A stretch of 51,248 nucleotides of DNA from Alphaproteobacteria bacterium (GCA_018608245.1 JABAZY010000002.1:1-51248), one strand, 5' to 3'; shown: positions 1-7,257, counted from the stretch's first letter. Program-made: numbers and translations. Notes: generated from the letters alone by a model not told the origin.

Positions 1-224
1 ATATGGTTTTCACTATTAATGGGCTTGTGGTAATTAACCCAATTAACATTATTTACGACTGTGTTTTCTTTTGTGTTGTTTCTGACAGTTACATTAAAAC
101 CACGTTGAGATAATTGCTCTGCTAATAATATGGTAACAATTTCGATTCCACCCAAAACATCTTTGTTTAATGTATCCGCGTTATAAACGGTTTGTGTGCA
201 ATCATGTATTATAATTGATTTCAT
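1..224 (-). CDS. Glycosyltransferase N-terminus, truncated by window edge
   Basis: Read on the minus strand from ATG at 224, about 74 codons remain open to the window edge, so the 3' end is missing. The product starts MKSIIIHDCTQTVYNADTLN and carries a DVLGGIE motif at about residues 22-28. A Gly-Gly-x-Glu motif followed by a helix (TILLAEQLSQRGFNVTV) is typical of the N-terminal Rossmann domain of GT-B fold family 4 glycosyltransferases, where it lies near the acceptor site. The assignment rests on this fragment alone. The family 2 glycosyltransferase at the other end of the window is too far away to be co-transcribed. Confidence 0.5.
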   Translation of the reverse strand, partial: MKSIIIHDCTQTVYNADTLNKDVLGGIEIVTILLAEQLSQRGFNVTVRNNTKENTVVNNVNWVNYHKPINSENH

Positions 225-242
225 AGTTAATAATTTATACGA

Positions 243-290
243 CAACCTTCTGTCTTAAAAGGGCTTAATGAAAAATGTGATTGGCTTAAA
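243..290 (+). repeat. Direct repeat copy A (paired GGCTTAA heptamers)
   Basis: This 48-bp stretch is a close copy of 1102-1150 in the same orientation, with about 40 matching columns and one single-base indel. Both begin CAACCTTCTGTCT and each holds two GGCTTAA heptamers whose starts are exactly 21 bp apart (here 262 and 283). It lies between the start of the partial glycosyltransferase and the stop of the ankyrin gene. Function unknown. Confidence 0.7.
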
Positions 291-320
291 TAGCGAAGCT
301 TCTTGGATACTTAATATTAC

Positions 321-857
321 CTAACCAAGCTGGGTTCCATTTTTCAAAAATGCGGTGATATGAGCGCTAGCTTTTTGCAAGGTTTGTAATCCTTCTTCGC
401 CATGTCCTGAAATAGTAACAATATCGCTATGACCGTTCTCATAAGCTAGATCGGTAGGGGACTGACCTTGCTCATAATCTTCATCTCTTTCTTCAATACC
501 ATATTTTTCTGTTTCTAATTTAGCAGCTCTTTTTTTGATAAGAAAGCTAACAATGTTTTCACTTCCTATCTGTGCAGCATATTGGAGAGGGTCGTAGAAG
601 CGTTCTGTTTTATCTTGGCTTACATTAATGGCGAGTGGGTCAAAAACTTCTTCTAAGCCTGCCGCTTTAATCCCAGCAATACAATCATCTGATCTGAATA
701 CATTAACAATTTCTTCGAATCTTTGTAGATCATCCTTTTCAATGGCTGATTTCATTTCACTGTTTAATTCCCCAGCAACGCGTTTAAACTCATCGTTTAT
801 AGCCGAAACTTTTGCTGTGCCAGCTACATCACCGTCTTGATTTGCTTCATCGACCAT
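321..857 (-). CDS. Ankyrin-repeat protein
   Basis: 178 aa, no signal peptide, so probably cytoplasmic unless exported by a secretion system. Two ankyrin-like units are visible: DPLQYAAQIGSENIVSFLIK at about residues 88-107 and SPTDLAYENGHSDIVTI near 133-149. Both match the x-x-PLxxAxxxGxxxIVxxLL pattern; the stretch between them is charged and longer than a canonical 33-residue spacing. The N-terminal 75 residues are acidic and helical with no family I recognise. ATG at 857 follows a GAGGG Shine-Dalgarno, and a good minus-strand promoter lies at 973-1002. The gene is flanked by direct repeats A and B. Ankyrin proteins mediate protein-protein contact; the partner cannot be predicted. Confidence 0.7.
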   Translation of the reverse strand: MVDEANQDGDVAGTAKVSAINDEFKRVAGELNSEMKSAIEKDDLQRFEEIVNVFRSDDCIAGIKAAGLEEVFDPLAINVSQDKTERFYDPLQYAAQIGSENIVSFLIKKRAAKLETEKYGIEERDEDYEQGQSPTDLAYENGHSDIVTISGHGEEGLQTLQKASAHITAFLKNGTQLG

Positions 858-972
858 TTAACCCTCGTATCTTTGTTGAAGGGGGTAAATAGCTTTAATT
901 TATTGTTATGTCAATGTTATTGTCGAGTTTTGTACAGATATGCTTGATCGTTATTTTGCTGACTGAGAAGGT

Positions 973-1002
973 ATTATACGAAAAACGCATAGCTAGAGTC
1001 AA
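973..1002 (-). promoter_or_regulatory. Sigma70-type promoter for the ankyrin gene
   Basis: On the minus strand a TTGACT -35 (997-1002) is followed after 18 bp by a perfect TATAAT -10 (973-978). It would start transcription near 966 and give the ankyrin gene a leader of about 110 nt. It is divergent from the promoter at 1021-1049, with only 18 bp between the two -35 boxes. Confidence 0.65.
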
Positions 1003-1020
1003 TTTTTATGCAAATAACTA

Positions 1021-1049
1021 TTGACAAATAAACAATATGTAAATATAGT
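1021..1049 (+). promoter_or_regulatory. Sigma70-type promoter for the 1187 gene
   Basis: A consensus TTGACA (1021-1026) and TATAGT (1044-1049) are separated by 17 bp. The predicted start near 1055 gives a leader of about 130 nt before ATG 1187. Direct repeat copy B (1102-1150) lies inside that leader, so if the repeat is regulatory it would act on the RNA or downstream of the start site. Confidence 0.7.
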
Positions 1050-1101
1050 CAATTTATAGAGCGGTAGTGAATTTCAGTAAGTAATAGAATAATAAACACC
1101 G

Positions 1102-1150
1102 CAACCTTCTGTCTCAAAAGAGGCTTAATGAGAAATGCTAGCGGCTTAAA
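1102..1150 (+). repeat. Direct repeat copy B (paired GGCTTAA heptamers)
   Basis: This 49-bp copy of the element at 243-290 has GGCTTAA at 1122 and 1143, again exactly 21 bp apart. It ends 36 bp before ATG 1187, within the predicted leader. The two copies bracket the ankyrin gene and its promoter in direct orientation. That arrangement fits either a shared regulatory element or a duplication left by movement of the cassette between them. Confidence 0.7.
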
Positions 1151-1186
1151 CGCATTGGTATTTTTGATTAACGAGGGAGGAAAATA

Positions 1187-1288
1187 ATGACCAACACACT
1201 TGATATGGCGACAGCGCGAGCAAAGTTTTCTGTAGAAAGCGCGCCTAGTGCAGAAACACTACAAAGAGAAATTTCAAAACTGATTTAA
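1187..1288 (+). CDS. Short ORF, likely the N-terminus of the interrupted 1298 gene
   Basis: A 33-codon ORF starts at ATG 1187 behind a very strong Shine-Dalgarno (GAGGGAGGAAA) and ends at TAA 1286-1288. It is in the same reading frame as the ORF starting at 1298, with only three sense codons between the TAA and that ATG. The downstream ATG has no Shine-Dalgarno of its own. The simplest reading is one gene, 1187-2257, broken by a nonsense codon. A translated leader peptide coupled to the downstream gene is the alternative. Confidence 0.5.
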   Translation: MTNTLDMATARAKFSVESAPSAETLQREISKLI

Positions 1289-1297
1289 ACAGAATTT

Positions 1298-2257
1298 ATG
1301 AATTCAGCTTTTGCTGATGAAGTTGTACAAAACACATATTTTGACGAGCCATTTTCAGTCAAAAAAACAATTTACGCGTCAACAAAAGATATCTTAAAAT
1401 TAACGAGATCAGGTTTAGAAAGTAATCCAGATTTTCAAAAATTTGAAGAACAGCTTGGCGTTGGCTATGATTTAGAAATTAAAAAAATTAAAAATAAAGC
1501 TTTTGAAAAAGAATTTGATATTAATACTATATTTCCAGCTTTTTGTGGGGGTTCTCTGATTGGTGTAGCAGGATACATTACAGGGGGATTACTTTCAGGA
1601 AATGGAACATTAGCATTGGCTACGGGGGCTATTGCTACCATAGGTACGGGCGCTGGATTACTATATGCTTGGAATAACATACCACCGAGCATAAGTATAG
1701 ATTTCAAAATAACAGCGAATGAACATGCTGGCGCTGATCTGGCGAAATATGTTGGGGAGAATGCTGTTTACTTAAGAAGATATGATAATGGACTTGAGGC
1801 CATTGAAGAGGCTTTAGGAAAAACAGAGGCAGATTTCGATCTTGGCGCTTTAGCAACAGAATCTCAAAGGGCGCTTCTTTATTTATCTCAGGAAGATTAT
1901 TCAGAAGATGTTAGACCCTTAAAAACACTATCTCATCAAATGATGCAATTGAAAGAAGATGTTGCTGAATTTGCAAAGGCGCAAGCGTTGGACGGCGATA
2001 GTGAATTATTAACAGGGCAGGTGCAATCTAACATTGATTTCATTGCGGAAACTTTGAAAGAAGCAAATGACCGTTATGTTGATACGCTCAGAGACCGTGT
2101 TGCTGGGAATTTATCAGCAAGCGCCGATGTTGCAGAATTTGTAGCTGGAGAACTTAAGGATGGAATGGAAGCAGAACCGTTCAAGCTAAGCTCTGCCGCT
2201 ATTACAAGATCTATGCTTGCTAATACCTCACAGGCCGTAAAATTAGAGGCAGTTTGA
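1298..2257 (+). CDS. Unknown protein with glycine-rich membrane hairpin
   Basis: 319 aa, not recognised. Residues about 83-126 form two hydrophobic, glycine-rich stretches (SLIGVAGYITGGLL and LALATGAIATIGTGAGLLYA) joined by a short turn, suggesting a membrane-inserting hairpin. The flanks are soluble: an acidic N-terminal 80 residues and a C-terminal 190 residues that are helical and charged, with coiled-coil-like stretches. No signal peptide is visible from this start. The frame continues upstream through a TAA into the 1187 ORF, which owns the Shine-Dalgarno, so translation from 1298 may be weak or dependent on readthrough or reinitiation. The architecture recalls membrane-targeted effectors or toxins, but no motif proves it. 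Confidence 0.5.
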   Translation: MNSAFADEVVQNTYFDEPFSVKKTIYASTKDILKLTRSGLESNPDFQKFEEQLGVGYDLEIKKIKNKAFEKEFDINTIFPAFCGGSLIGVAGYITGGLLSGNGTLALATGAIATIGTGAGLLYAWNNIPPSISIDFKITANEHAGADLAKYVGENAVYLRRYDNGLEAIEEALGKTEADFDLGALATESQRALLYLSQEDYSEDVRPLKTLSHQMMQLKEDVAEFAKAQALDGDSELLTGQVQSNIDFIAETLKEANDRYVDTLRDRVAGNLSASADVAEFVAGELKDGMEAEPFKLSSAAITRSMLANTSQAVKLEAV

Positions 2258-2339
2258 TTTGTTATGTTAACAAAAAAACACGAAATATTTTACTTTCTAA
2301 AATACCTAAAGATTGCTAAGTAGTATAAGCTGTTTTTAG

Positions 2340-2416
2340 GGGCCTGTAGCTCAGCTGGTTAGAGCAATCCGCTCATAACGGATTGGTCGGCGGTTCAAGT
2401 CCGCCCGGGCCCACCA
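2340..2416 (+). tRNA. tRNA with CAT anticodon, probably tRNA-Ile2
   Basis: A 77-nt cloverleaf with encoded CCA. The acceptor GGGCCTG pairs with CGGGCCC, and the anticodon stem ATCCG/CGGAT encloses loop CTCATAA (anticodon 2374-2376). CAT could be elongator Met, initiator Met or Ile2. The variable-loop and T-arm sequence (TTGGTCG, then GGTTCAAGTCC) and the GGGCC acceptor resemble the lysidine-modified Ile2 type (E. coli ileX) more than elongator Met. It is not initiator, because the first acceptor pair is a matched G-C. Confidence 0.85.
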
Positions 2417-2439
2417 TTTTTTAATTTGTCTGTATTCTT

Positions 2440-2979
2440 ATGTTCAAAATTCTCCTGTCATTTTTACTTATTGTCTTTGTTACGGGATGTATGTCACTAC
2501 CCGTAGAGGATAGATCTAGCCGTGTTGTGACAAAGGCCGAAAAACCGTTCGAGCCTGTTGAGGATTTTTATAAGATTAAAGAGCCTTTACAATGCGTGCC
2601 GTACTCACGTGAAATATCTGGTTTTCAAATATTTGGCAATGCCCATACATGGTGGGATCAGGCGCGAGGCAAGCATAAGGATAAATTCACTACAGGTCAT
2701 AAGCCAAAAGTTGGTTCTGTTTTTGTGTTATCAAATACATCACGCCTAAAATATGGTCATGTCTCTGTGGTTAAAAGAATTATTGATCGTCGTACAATCG
2801 AAGTCGCTCATACTAATTGGGGCGGTAATTTTGAAACACGTCGCTATGTTTATAAACGTATGCCTGTTGTTGATGTGTCCGATAATAATGACTGGTCAAA
2901 GGTACGTCACTGGAACTACCCTTCAAAATCCTACGGTAGTGTTTACCCAGCCGACGGTTTTATTTATCGTAGAAAATAA
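2440..2979 (+). CDS. CHAP-domain lipoprotein (putative cell-wall amidase)
   Basis: 179 aa. A lipoprotein signal (FVTGC, acylated Cys about 17) precedes a CHAP domain. The likely catalytic Cys is C52 in PLQCVPYSRE, the His is H107 in KYGHVSVV, and a polar third residue is N126 in AHTNWGG. CHAP enzymes cleave peptidoglycan amide bonds, so this is probably an envelope-anchored murein hydrolase for remodelling or attack on other cells. The WWDQA and KPKVGSVFVL segments match the usual CHAP layout (active-site helix, then PxxGxVxV strand). It begins 23 bp after the tRNA and may share its transcript. Confidence 0.75.
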   Translation: MFKILLSFLLIVFVTGCMSLPVEDRSSRVVTKAEKPFEPVEDFYKIKEPLQCVPYSREISGFQIFGNAHTWWDQARGKHKDKFTTGHKPKVGSVFVLSNTSRLKYGHVSVVKRIIDRRTIEVAHTNWGGNFETRRYVYKRMPVVDVSDNNDWSKVRHWNYPSKSYGSVYPADGFIYRRK

Positions 2980-3056
2980 CTTTTATTTTTTAAATAGTTG
3001 GCATAATGGTAATTAACTGTTAAATAACGATTTTATTTCCATGATAGGGGGCTTTG

Positions 3057-3353
3057 ATGGAATCACTAATTGCCGAGATACTCGGCCTAATTGGCGCAGG
3101 ATTATATATTCTCTCCTATGCTATTCTTCAATACCGCAGGCGCTTTGCGCGAACAATGGCTTACTCGTTACTTAACCTATTTGCGTCTTCGTTGGTTTTG
3201 ATCTCAGTCTTTTACTTTTGGAATTCATCCAGCTTCGTCATTCAAATATTCTGGATCATCATCAGTTTATTTGGTGTCCATAAATGCTTACTGGTGGCGC
3301 ATCGCAAACGTAACAAAGAAAAACTCAAAGCAGCCTCTGCTTCCTTAGCTTAA
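3057..3353 (+). CDS. Small membrane protein, CBU_0592-like
   Basis: 98 aa with three hydrophobic segments: residues about 5-24 (EILGLIGAGLYILSYAILQY), 33-52 and 58-80. The lengths, the opening GLIGAGLYILSYA helix, a central YSLLNLFAS segment and a basic tail fit the CBU_0592-like inner-membrane family, whose role is unknown. ATG 3057 is preferred over the TTG one codon upstream because AGGGGG ends 6 bases before it. It runs toward the minus-strand gene ending at 3358, with only 4 bp between the stops. Confidence 0.6.
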   Translation: MESLIAEILGLIGAGLYILSYAILQYRRRFARTMAYSLLNLFASSLVLISVFYFWNSSSFVIQIFWIIISLFGVHKCLLVAHRKRNKEKLKAASASLA

Positions 3354-3357
3354 TATT

Positions 3358-4131
3358 TTACTTGTTCCCAAAGACGCGTTTAAGCAATTCCGTCGTCTGA
3401 CGAACAGGGTCTTGGCGAATTTGTTTTTCTTGCTCCGCTAGGTAGAAAAATATTCCATCAATCCCTTCATCAACCACATAGCTTGTCAGGTCGGCCTTAA
3501 CATCAGGCACAAACGGAATAGCTTTATATTGCGCCATGGCATTATCATAGGCCTGTACAGCACCTGCTTGAGAAATAGCATTATTTACAAAGGGTGACAT
3601 TTTTGAGGATAAAGGCGCAGACATTTTACTTTTGAAAAACTGTGTCGCGGAATCCTGCGGGCCGTTATAAATATTCATGACATCGGTAAAGGTCATTTCA
3701 GAAATAGCATTAAAGAAAAGCTCTTTTGCATGTGGGGTCGCAATTTCTGCGGCGCGGTTCAGGCGTAATTCCAAATCATCCATCAAAGATGACATACCAA
3801 TCTTCCCCAAAATATTTTGCACTTGCGCCAACTTATCGGGCAAGGGGATACGGATATTCGGATCAAGATTAAATCCATTGGTCACGCCAAGTTGCGATAC
3901 CACTTCACCAGTCCCAATTTGAAGCGCTTGCTTGAACGCCGCGCTAATATCTTGCTGTGATAACGCACTACCTGCTGTTGAGCCTCCCAATGTCTGTTGC
4001 AGGATAGATGTCCCAATATTCATGAAATCCCCGACAGAGCCTGTTCCCGCAGTTGTATTACAGCTAGAAAGTAACATCGTGCTAGATAATAAAGGAATAA
4101 GGGCGAATTGCTTAAGCGTGGTTTTTTTCAT
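3358..4131 (-). CDS. DUF4197 lipoprotein
   Basis: 257 aa. A lipoprotein signal (TMLLSSC, acylated Cys about residue 24) precedes a domain covering almost the whole chain. Features such as ISAAFKQALQIGTGEVVSQL, IRIPLPDKL and the C-terminal DEGIDGIFFYLAEQEKQIR are characteristic of DUF4197, a periplasmic or envelope family of unknown function. Length is typical. It appears to be a single-gene unit, convergent with the small membrane protein at 3057-3353. Confidence 0.75.
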   Translation of the reverse strand: MKKTTLKQFALIPLLSSTMLLSSCNTTAGTGSVGDFMNIGTSILQQTLGGSTAGSALSQQDISAAFKQALQIGTGEVVSQLGVTNGFNLDPNIRIPLPDKLAQVQNILGKIGMSSLMDDLELRLNRAAEIATPHAKELFFNAISEMTFTDVMNIYNGPQDSATQFFKSKMSAPLSSKMSPFVNNAISQAGAVQAYDNAMAQYKAIPFVPDVKADLTSYVVDEGIDGIFFYLAEQEKQIRQDPVRQTTELLKRVFGNK

Positions 4132-4221
4132 GTTGTTCTATCCTGATTTGTAAAAACTAATGCACCATCATAGCTCAGCGCCAAAAACATGCACCCCTTA
4201 TTTTATTGACATAACTTAATT

Positions 4222-4935
4222 GTGGGTGCTATCAAAGTTTCAATTAAACCAGTGGGCTGTATTTTGTTGTTAAGAGAAGCTTTTGAAAAACCCGACCCTA
4301 AAGTTGTTGATCGCTATATCACAGCTTCTTTGAAGCATGACAACCTTATGGGCAACCCGCATAAGCTGGAACAAGCCGTTACCGAACACCCCTTTAATGG
4401 GATTACCCCCATTCATGACGTGCCCATTAAAAGATTTGGTACATCTCCAATGGCAACAGCTATGTATTATATGTTCATGGTGCCTAATGCTTCTGCCATT
4501 ACACGGGAAATGATTCAAAACAATCAATATTTTGATGAAAAAGTTGATTTTGTTACTGCGCTTGGCGGTAAGCTAACAATCGATGAGGTTAAGCCTTATG
4601 GTGAATTTTCAGGGTTTTTTGATGACGAAATAGAAACACCAGATCGCCTATTATCTGGACTCTACAGAGGCTCTACCCCAGAGAGCTTAGGAAAAGCCAT
4701 CATAGACGGTAATATTTACTGCTTAAAGGGTGCAGGATATGTTGCATTACCCCCTGCTGTTGGCGTTGGTGTTTATCTAATGACGCAAGATACATCTAAT
4801 ACTTTGGTGGCTTCTGCTGCAACGTTGGGCTTTTTGCTAACACGGCTTATGGTGAAAGAAGACGAAGTACACGCAGGTTTTACAAATATGGAGATGGCGC
4901 TAATGACGTTAGGGCCTCGTTTTCCTTGGCCATAG
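4222..4935 (+). CDS. Unknown protein with C-terminal hydrophobic segments
   Basis: 237 aa from the first possible start (GTG 4222), not recognised. Residues about 174-186 (YVALPPAVGVGVY) and 193-208 (TLVASAATLGFLLTRL) are hydrophobic and could form a hairpin; the rest is soluble and mildly acidic. The start is doubtful: GTG 4222 has no Shine-Dalgarno, and a promoter-like TTGACA (4206-4211) with TATCAA (4230-4235) overlaps it, so translation may begin downstream (GTG 4252, TTG 4264 or ATG 4351). It stands alone between DUF4197 and rpsD. Confidence 0.45.
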   Translation: MGAIKVSIKPVGCILLLREAFEKPDPKVVDRYITASLKHDNLMGNPHKLEQAVTEHPFNGITPIHDVPIKRFGTSPMATAMYYMFMVPNASAITREMIQNNQYFDEKVDFVTALGGKLTIDEVKPYGEFSGFFDDEIETPDRLLSGLYRGSTPESLGKAIIDGNIYCLKGAGYVALPPAVGVGVYLMTQDTSNTLVASAATLGFLLTRLMVKEDEVHAGFTNMEMALMTLGPRFPWP

Positions 4936-5031
4936 AGCCGATAAAGCGTCCTAAACGGTCTATTATTCGCCCAGAAGCGCAAGAAACTGACCGAGGGTGG
5001 GGTGAATTGAACCCTGTGCCACAATAAATTA

Positions 5032-5059
5032 TTGACAAAACCCCTAAAAACCTTATAAA
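5032..5059 (+). promoter_or_regulatory. rpsD promoter
   Basis: TTGACA at 5032-5037 and TATAAA at 5054-5059, separated by 16 bp, form a strong sigma70-type promoter. The predicted start near 5066 gives rpsD a leader of about 130 nt that includes a perfect 10-bp hairpin. Confidence 0.7.
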
Positions 5060-5091
5060 TCGCATCATTCCTGCGAAAAGGAGTTTTCTTG

Positions 5092-5119
5092 TTGAGGCTT
5101 ATTAAGTGTTAAGCCTCAA
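5092..5119 (+). promoter_or_regulatory. Perfect 10-bp hairpin in rpsD leader
   Basis: TTGAGGCTTA (5092-5101) pairs perfectly with TAAGCCTCAA (5110-5119) around an 8-nt loop. No U-run follows, so it is not an intrinsic terminator. Its place between promoter and rpsD ATG suggests an RNA control element. S4 represses its own synthesis in other bacteria by binding leader RNA; applying that here is inference. Confidence 0.5.
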
Positions 5120-5194
5120 TCCACAATGGGAAGCGGGACAACAAAAAGCTATTCGAGACAATTCGAAAGCACATAAATAGAAGGAACTATTGCT

Positions 5195-5812
5195 ATGAGT
5201 CAAAAGAGACCTAAGTCTAAATATAAAATCGATCGTCGTTTAGGATGTAACTTATGGGGTCGTCAAAAATCACCTTATAACATGCGCCAAACTGCGCCTG
5301 GTATGCATGGTGCACGTCGTGCGAAACCAACTGATTACGGTATTCAGTTATTCGCAAAACAAAAATTAAAAGGTTACTACGGTAACATCGGTGAAAAGAA
5401 ATTCCGCAGCTACTTTAAAGAAGCTGACCGTCTACGTGGTGATACAGGTCAAAACCTTATTGGTCTATTAGAAAGCCGTTTGGATGCAATTATCTACCGT
5501 GCGAAATTCGTACCAACTGTATTTGCTGCGCGTCAATTCGTCAGCCACAACCACGTAACTGTGAACGGTAAAAAAGTGAACGTCGCTTCTTACCAAGTTA
5601 AAGTGGGTGATGTTGTTGAAGTGAAAGAAAAAGCACGTCAATTACCAATGGTTATCGAAGCTGTTGCGTCAACTGAGCGTGAAGTGCCTGAATATATTGA
5701 TGCAGATCACAAAGACATGAAATTAACTTACTTGCGTGTGCCACAACTTGAAGATGTGCCATACCCAACAGAGATGAACACACAGCTAATCGTTGAGTTC
5801 TACTCACGTTAA
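5195..5812 (+). CDS. rpsD: 30S ribosomal protein S4
   Basis: 205 aa, full length. S4 is a primary binder of the 16S rRNA 5' domain, nucleates 30S assembly and contributes to decoding fidelity. The N-terminus ([15 protein letters not shown]) and the block [12 protein letters not shown] are the standard alphaproteobacterial S4 signature. The S4 RNA-binding domain lies at about residues 94-155 ([20 protein letters not shown], then [15 protein letters not shown]). It is monocistronic, with its own promoter and a terminator at 5835-5870. In many alphaproteobacteria rpsD also stands apart from the large ribosomal operons. Confidence 0.98.
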   Translation: MSQKRPKSKYKIDRRLGCNLWGRQKSPYNMRQTAPGMHGARRAKPTDYGIQLFAKQKLKGYYGNIGEKKFRSYFKEADRLRGDTGQNLIGLLESRLDAIIYRAKFVPTVFAARQFVSHNHVTVNGKKVNVASYQVKVGDVVEVKEKARQLPMVIEAVASTEREVPEYIDADHKDMKLTYLRVPQLEDVPYPTEMNTQLIVEFYSR

Positions 5813-5834
5813 TCTGAAGTTTTGTAAAGAATTC

Positions 5835-5870
5835 AAAAACCGCCCTTGGAGCAATCCATCGGCGGTTTTT
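5835..5870. terminator. Bidirectional intrinsic terminator
   Basis: AAAAACCGCC (5835-5844) pairs with GGCGGTTTTT (5861-5870) across a 16-nt loop, giving a G/C-rich stem with T-runs on either strand. It ends rpsD on the plus strand and overlaps the stop codon of the convergent minus-strand gene. Confidence 0.8.
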
Positions 5871-6501
5871 ATTTCTTCTGAAACAAATGATGCTCAACAC
5901 TATGCATACCTGCATCGGCGAGTGTTTTTAACCCCATAAAAATAATGATGCCCGCAAAAGGTAACATCGCGCCAAATATGATGGTTAAATGCATTGGGAT
6001 AATACGCAAATAGGGGTAGAACATGATCGTACCCAAATTCGGTTTCTTATCCTTAAAATCTTTGTTCGAATTATAGCTGAATGAAAATTTATGGGCGGCG
6101 GCGAAGGTTATAATCCCGAAAACAATCATCGCTAATTGATCATTACTTAATTCAGTCAACGCCAATTCTTGCCACAGGAAAATCATATATACAAAATGAA
6201 ACATGCCGTAATGGACAAGAAAGAACCCTGCGATGCTTTTCTGCGCCCCTGGTGTCTCTGACACAACCCTGCCGTTTGAGGTCATGCCTTTCGTTGTAAA
6301 TTCTTTCAAATTCCACATACGGTAGAAATTAACGAGGCCAATAAAAACACTCTGCCCCCAATAGATCCACATAATCTCACCCAGTGACCAATGCTGAATA
6401 TAGGCCATGATGATGGTGATAACATTACTAACCACAATCCCCCAAAGGGAGAGATCACGAGGATTAATAATATAAGATTGTCCACCTGCTGAAAATTTCA
6501 T
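5869..6501 (-). CDS. Integral membrane protein, DUF6498-like
   Basis: 210 aa. About five hydrophobic segments are visible, including LWGIVVSNVITIIMAYI, EIMWIYWGQSVFIGLVNFYR, GFFLVHYGMFHFVYMIFLW, QLAMIVFGIITFAAA and HLTIIFGAMLPFAGIIIFMG. The WIYWGQSVFIGLVNFYRM motif and the H-Y-G-x-F-H-x-V-Y pattern fit the DUF6498 family of inner-membrane proteins, role unknown. It starts 15 bp after the trmJ stop and is probably co-transcribed with trmJ. Confidence 0.6.
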   Translation of the reverse strand: MKFSAGGQSYIINPRDLSLWGIVVSNVITIIMAYIQHWSLGEIMWIYWGQSVFIGLVNFYRMWNLKEFTTKGMTSNGRVVSETPGAQKSIAGFFLVHYGMFHFVYMIFLWQELALTELSNDQLAMIVFGIITFAAAHKFSFSYNSNKDFKDKKPNLGTIMFYPYLRIIPMHLTIIFGAMLPFAGIIIFMGLKTLADAGMHSVEHHLFQKK

Positions 6502-6516
6502 GACTCAATTATAAAG

Positions 6517-7257
6517 CTATTTGACCTTTTTGCCAATCAGCGCGGAGATAACGCCGTGAAAGGTGCGCACCTCTTGCTCTGTCATGTCAGCACGCCCGAA
6601 CATGTTTTTCAGGTTACGCAAGATAGTCGGTTTTAACCCCTCACTACGGAAGAAATTATGTGCGTCTAATTCTTGCTCTAATCGATCAACAAGCCCATAG
6701 ACTTCTTCATGCGTCGCTGGCGCGCTATCACGTTGGGGCAGTTGTCTGCTTTCTGTATCATCCAACGCCCGCGCCCATTCGTAAGCAATGAGCAAAACCG
6801 ATTGCGCCAAATTAAGCGAACTAAATTCTGGATTTAGCGGCACCGTAACAATCGCATGGGCGAGGGCGATATCATCATTATCCAACCCTGCACGCTCACC
6901 CCCAAACAACACCCCAATTTTTTGCCCTTCACCGATACGCGCCATCATATCCTCAATCGCTGCCTTCGGTGTCAGCACAGGCTTCGTCATATCTCTCAGG
7001 CGGGCAGTCGTCGCATACACATAATGATAATCCGTTAACGCATCTTGCGTGCCGTCAAACACAGTAGGCGAGGGCATAATGTCCAACGCACCAGCAGAAT
7101 TTGCCGAGGCACTCTCACTTGGCCAACCGTCGCGTGGGTTCACTAACGTCAGCTTATCCAACCCACAATTCAGCATCGCCCGAGCGCACGCGCCAATATT
7201 TTCACCCATTTGTGGCTTAATCAAAATAATATCTGGCGGGGTTAAGGGCTTACTCAT
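6517..7257 (-). CDS. trmJ: TrmJ-type tRNA 2'-O-methyltransferase (SpoU/TrmH family)
   Basis: 246 aa. SPOUT methyltransferases of this type 2'-O-methylate nucleotide 32 in the tRNA anticodon loop using SAM. SpoU motifs are clear: motif 1 at residues about 15-27 (PQMGENIGACARA), motif 2 LFGGERAGLDNDDI and motif 3 VPLNPEFSSLNLAQSVLLI (the knotted SAM site). The C-terminal 70 residues match the TrmJ helical extension (HNFFRSEGLKPTILRNLKNMF), which separates it from other SpoU enzymes. The start is ATG 7257. Confidence 0.88.
   Translation of the reverse strand: MSKPLTPPDIILIKPQMGENIGACARAMLNCGLDKLTLVNPRDGWPSESASANSAGALDIMPSPTVFDGTQDALTDYHYVYATTARLRDMTKPVLTPKAAIEDMMARIGEGQKIGVLFGGERAGLDNDDIALAHAIVTVPLNPEFSSLNLAQSVLLIAYEWARALDDTESRQLPQRDSAPATHEEVYGLVDRLEQELDAHNFFRSEGLKPTILRNLKNMFGRADMTEQEVRTFHGVISALIGKKVK

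Noticed and set aside
243-1150. Integron attC or CRISPR-like interpretation of the direct repeats
   Set aside because: Copies are not palindromic, lack attC core sites, number only two, and have no spacers of regular size or cas or integrase genes nearby.
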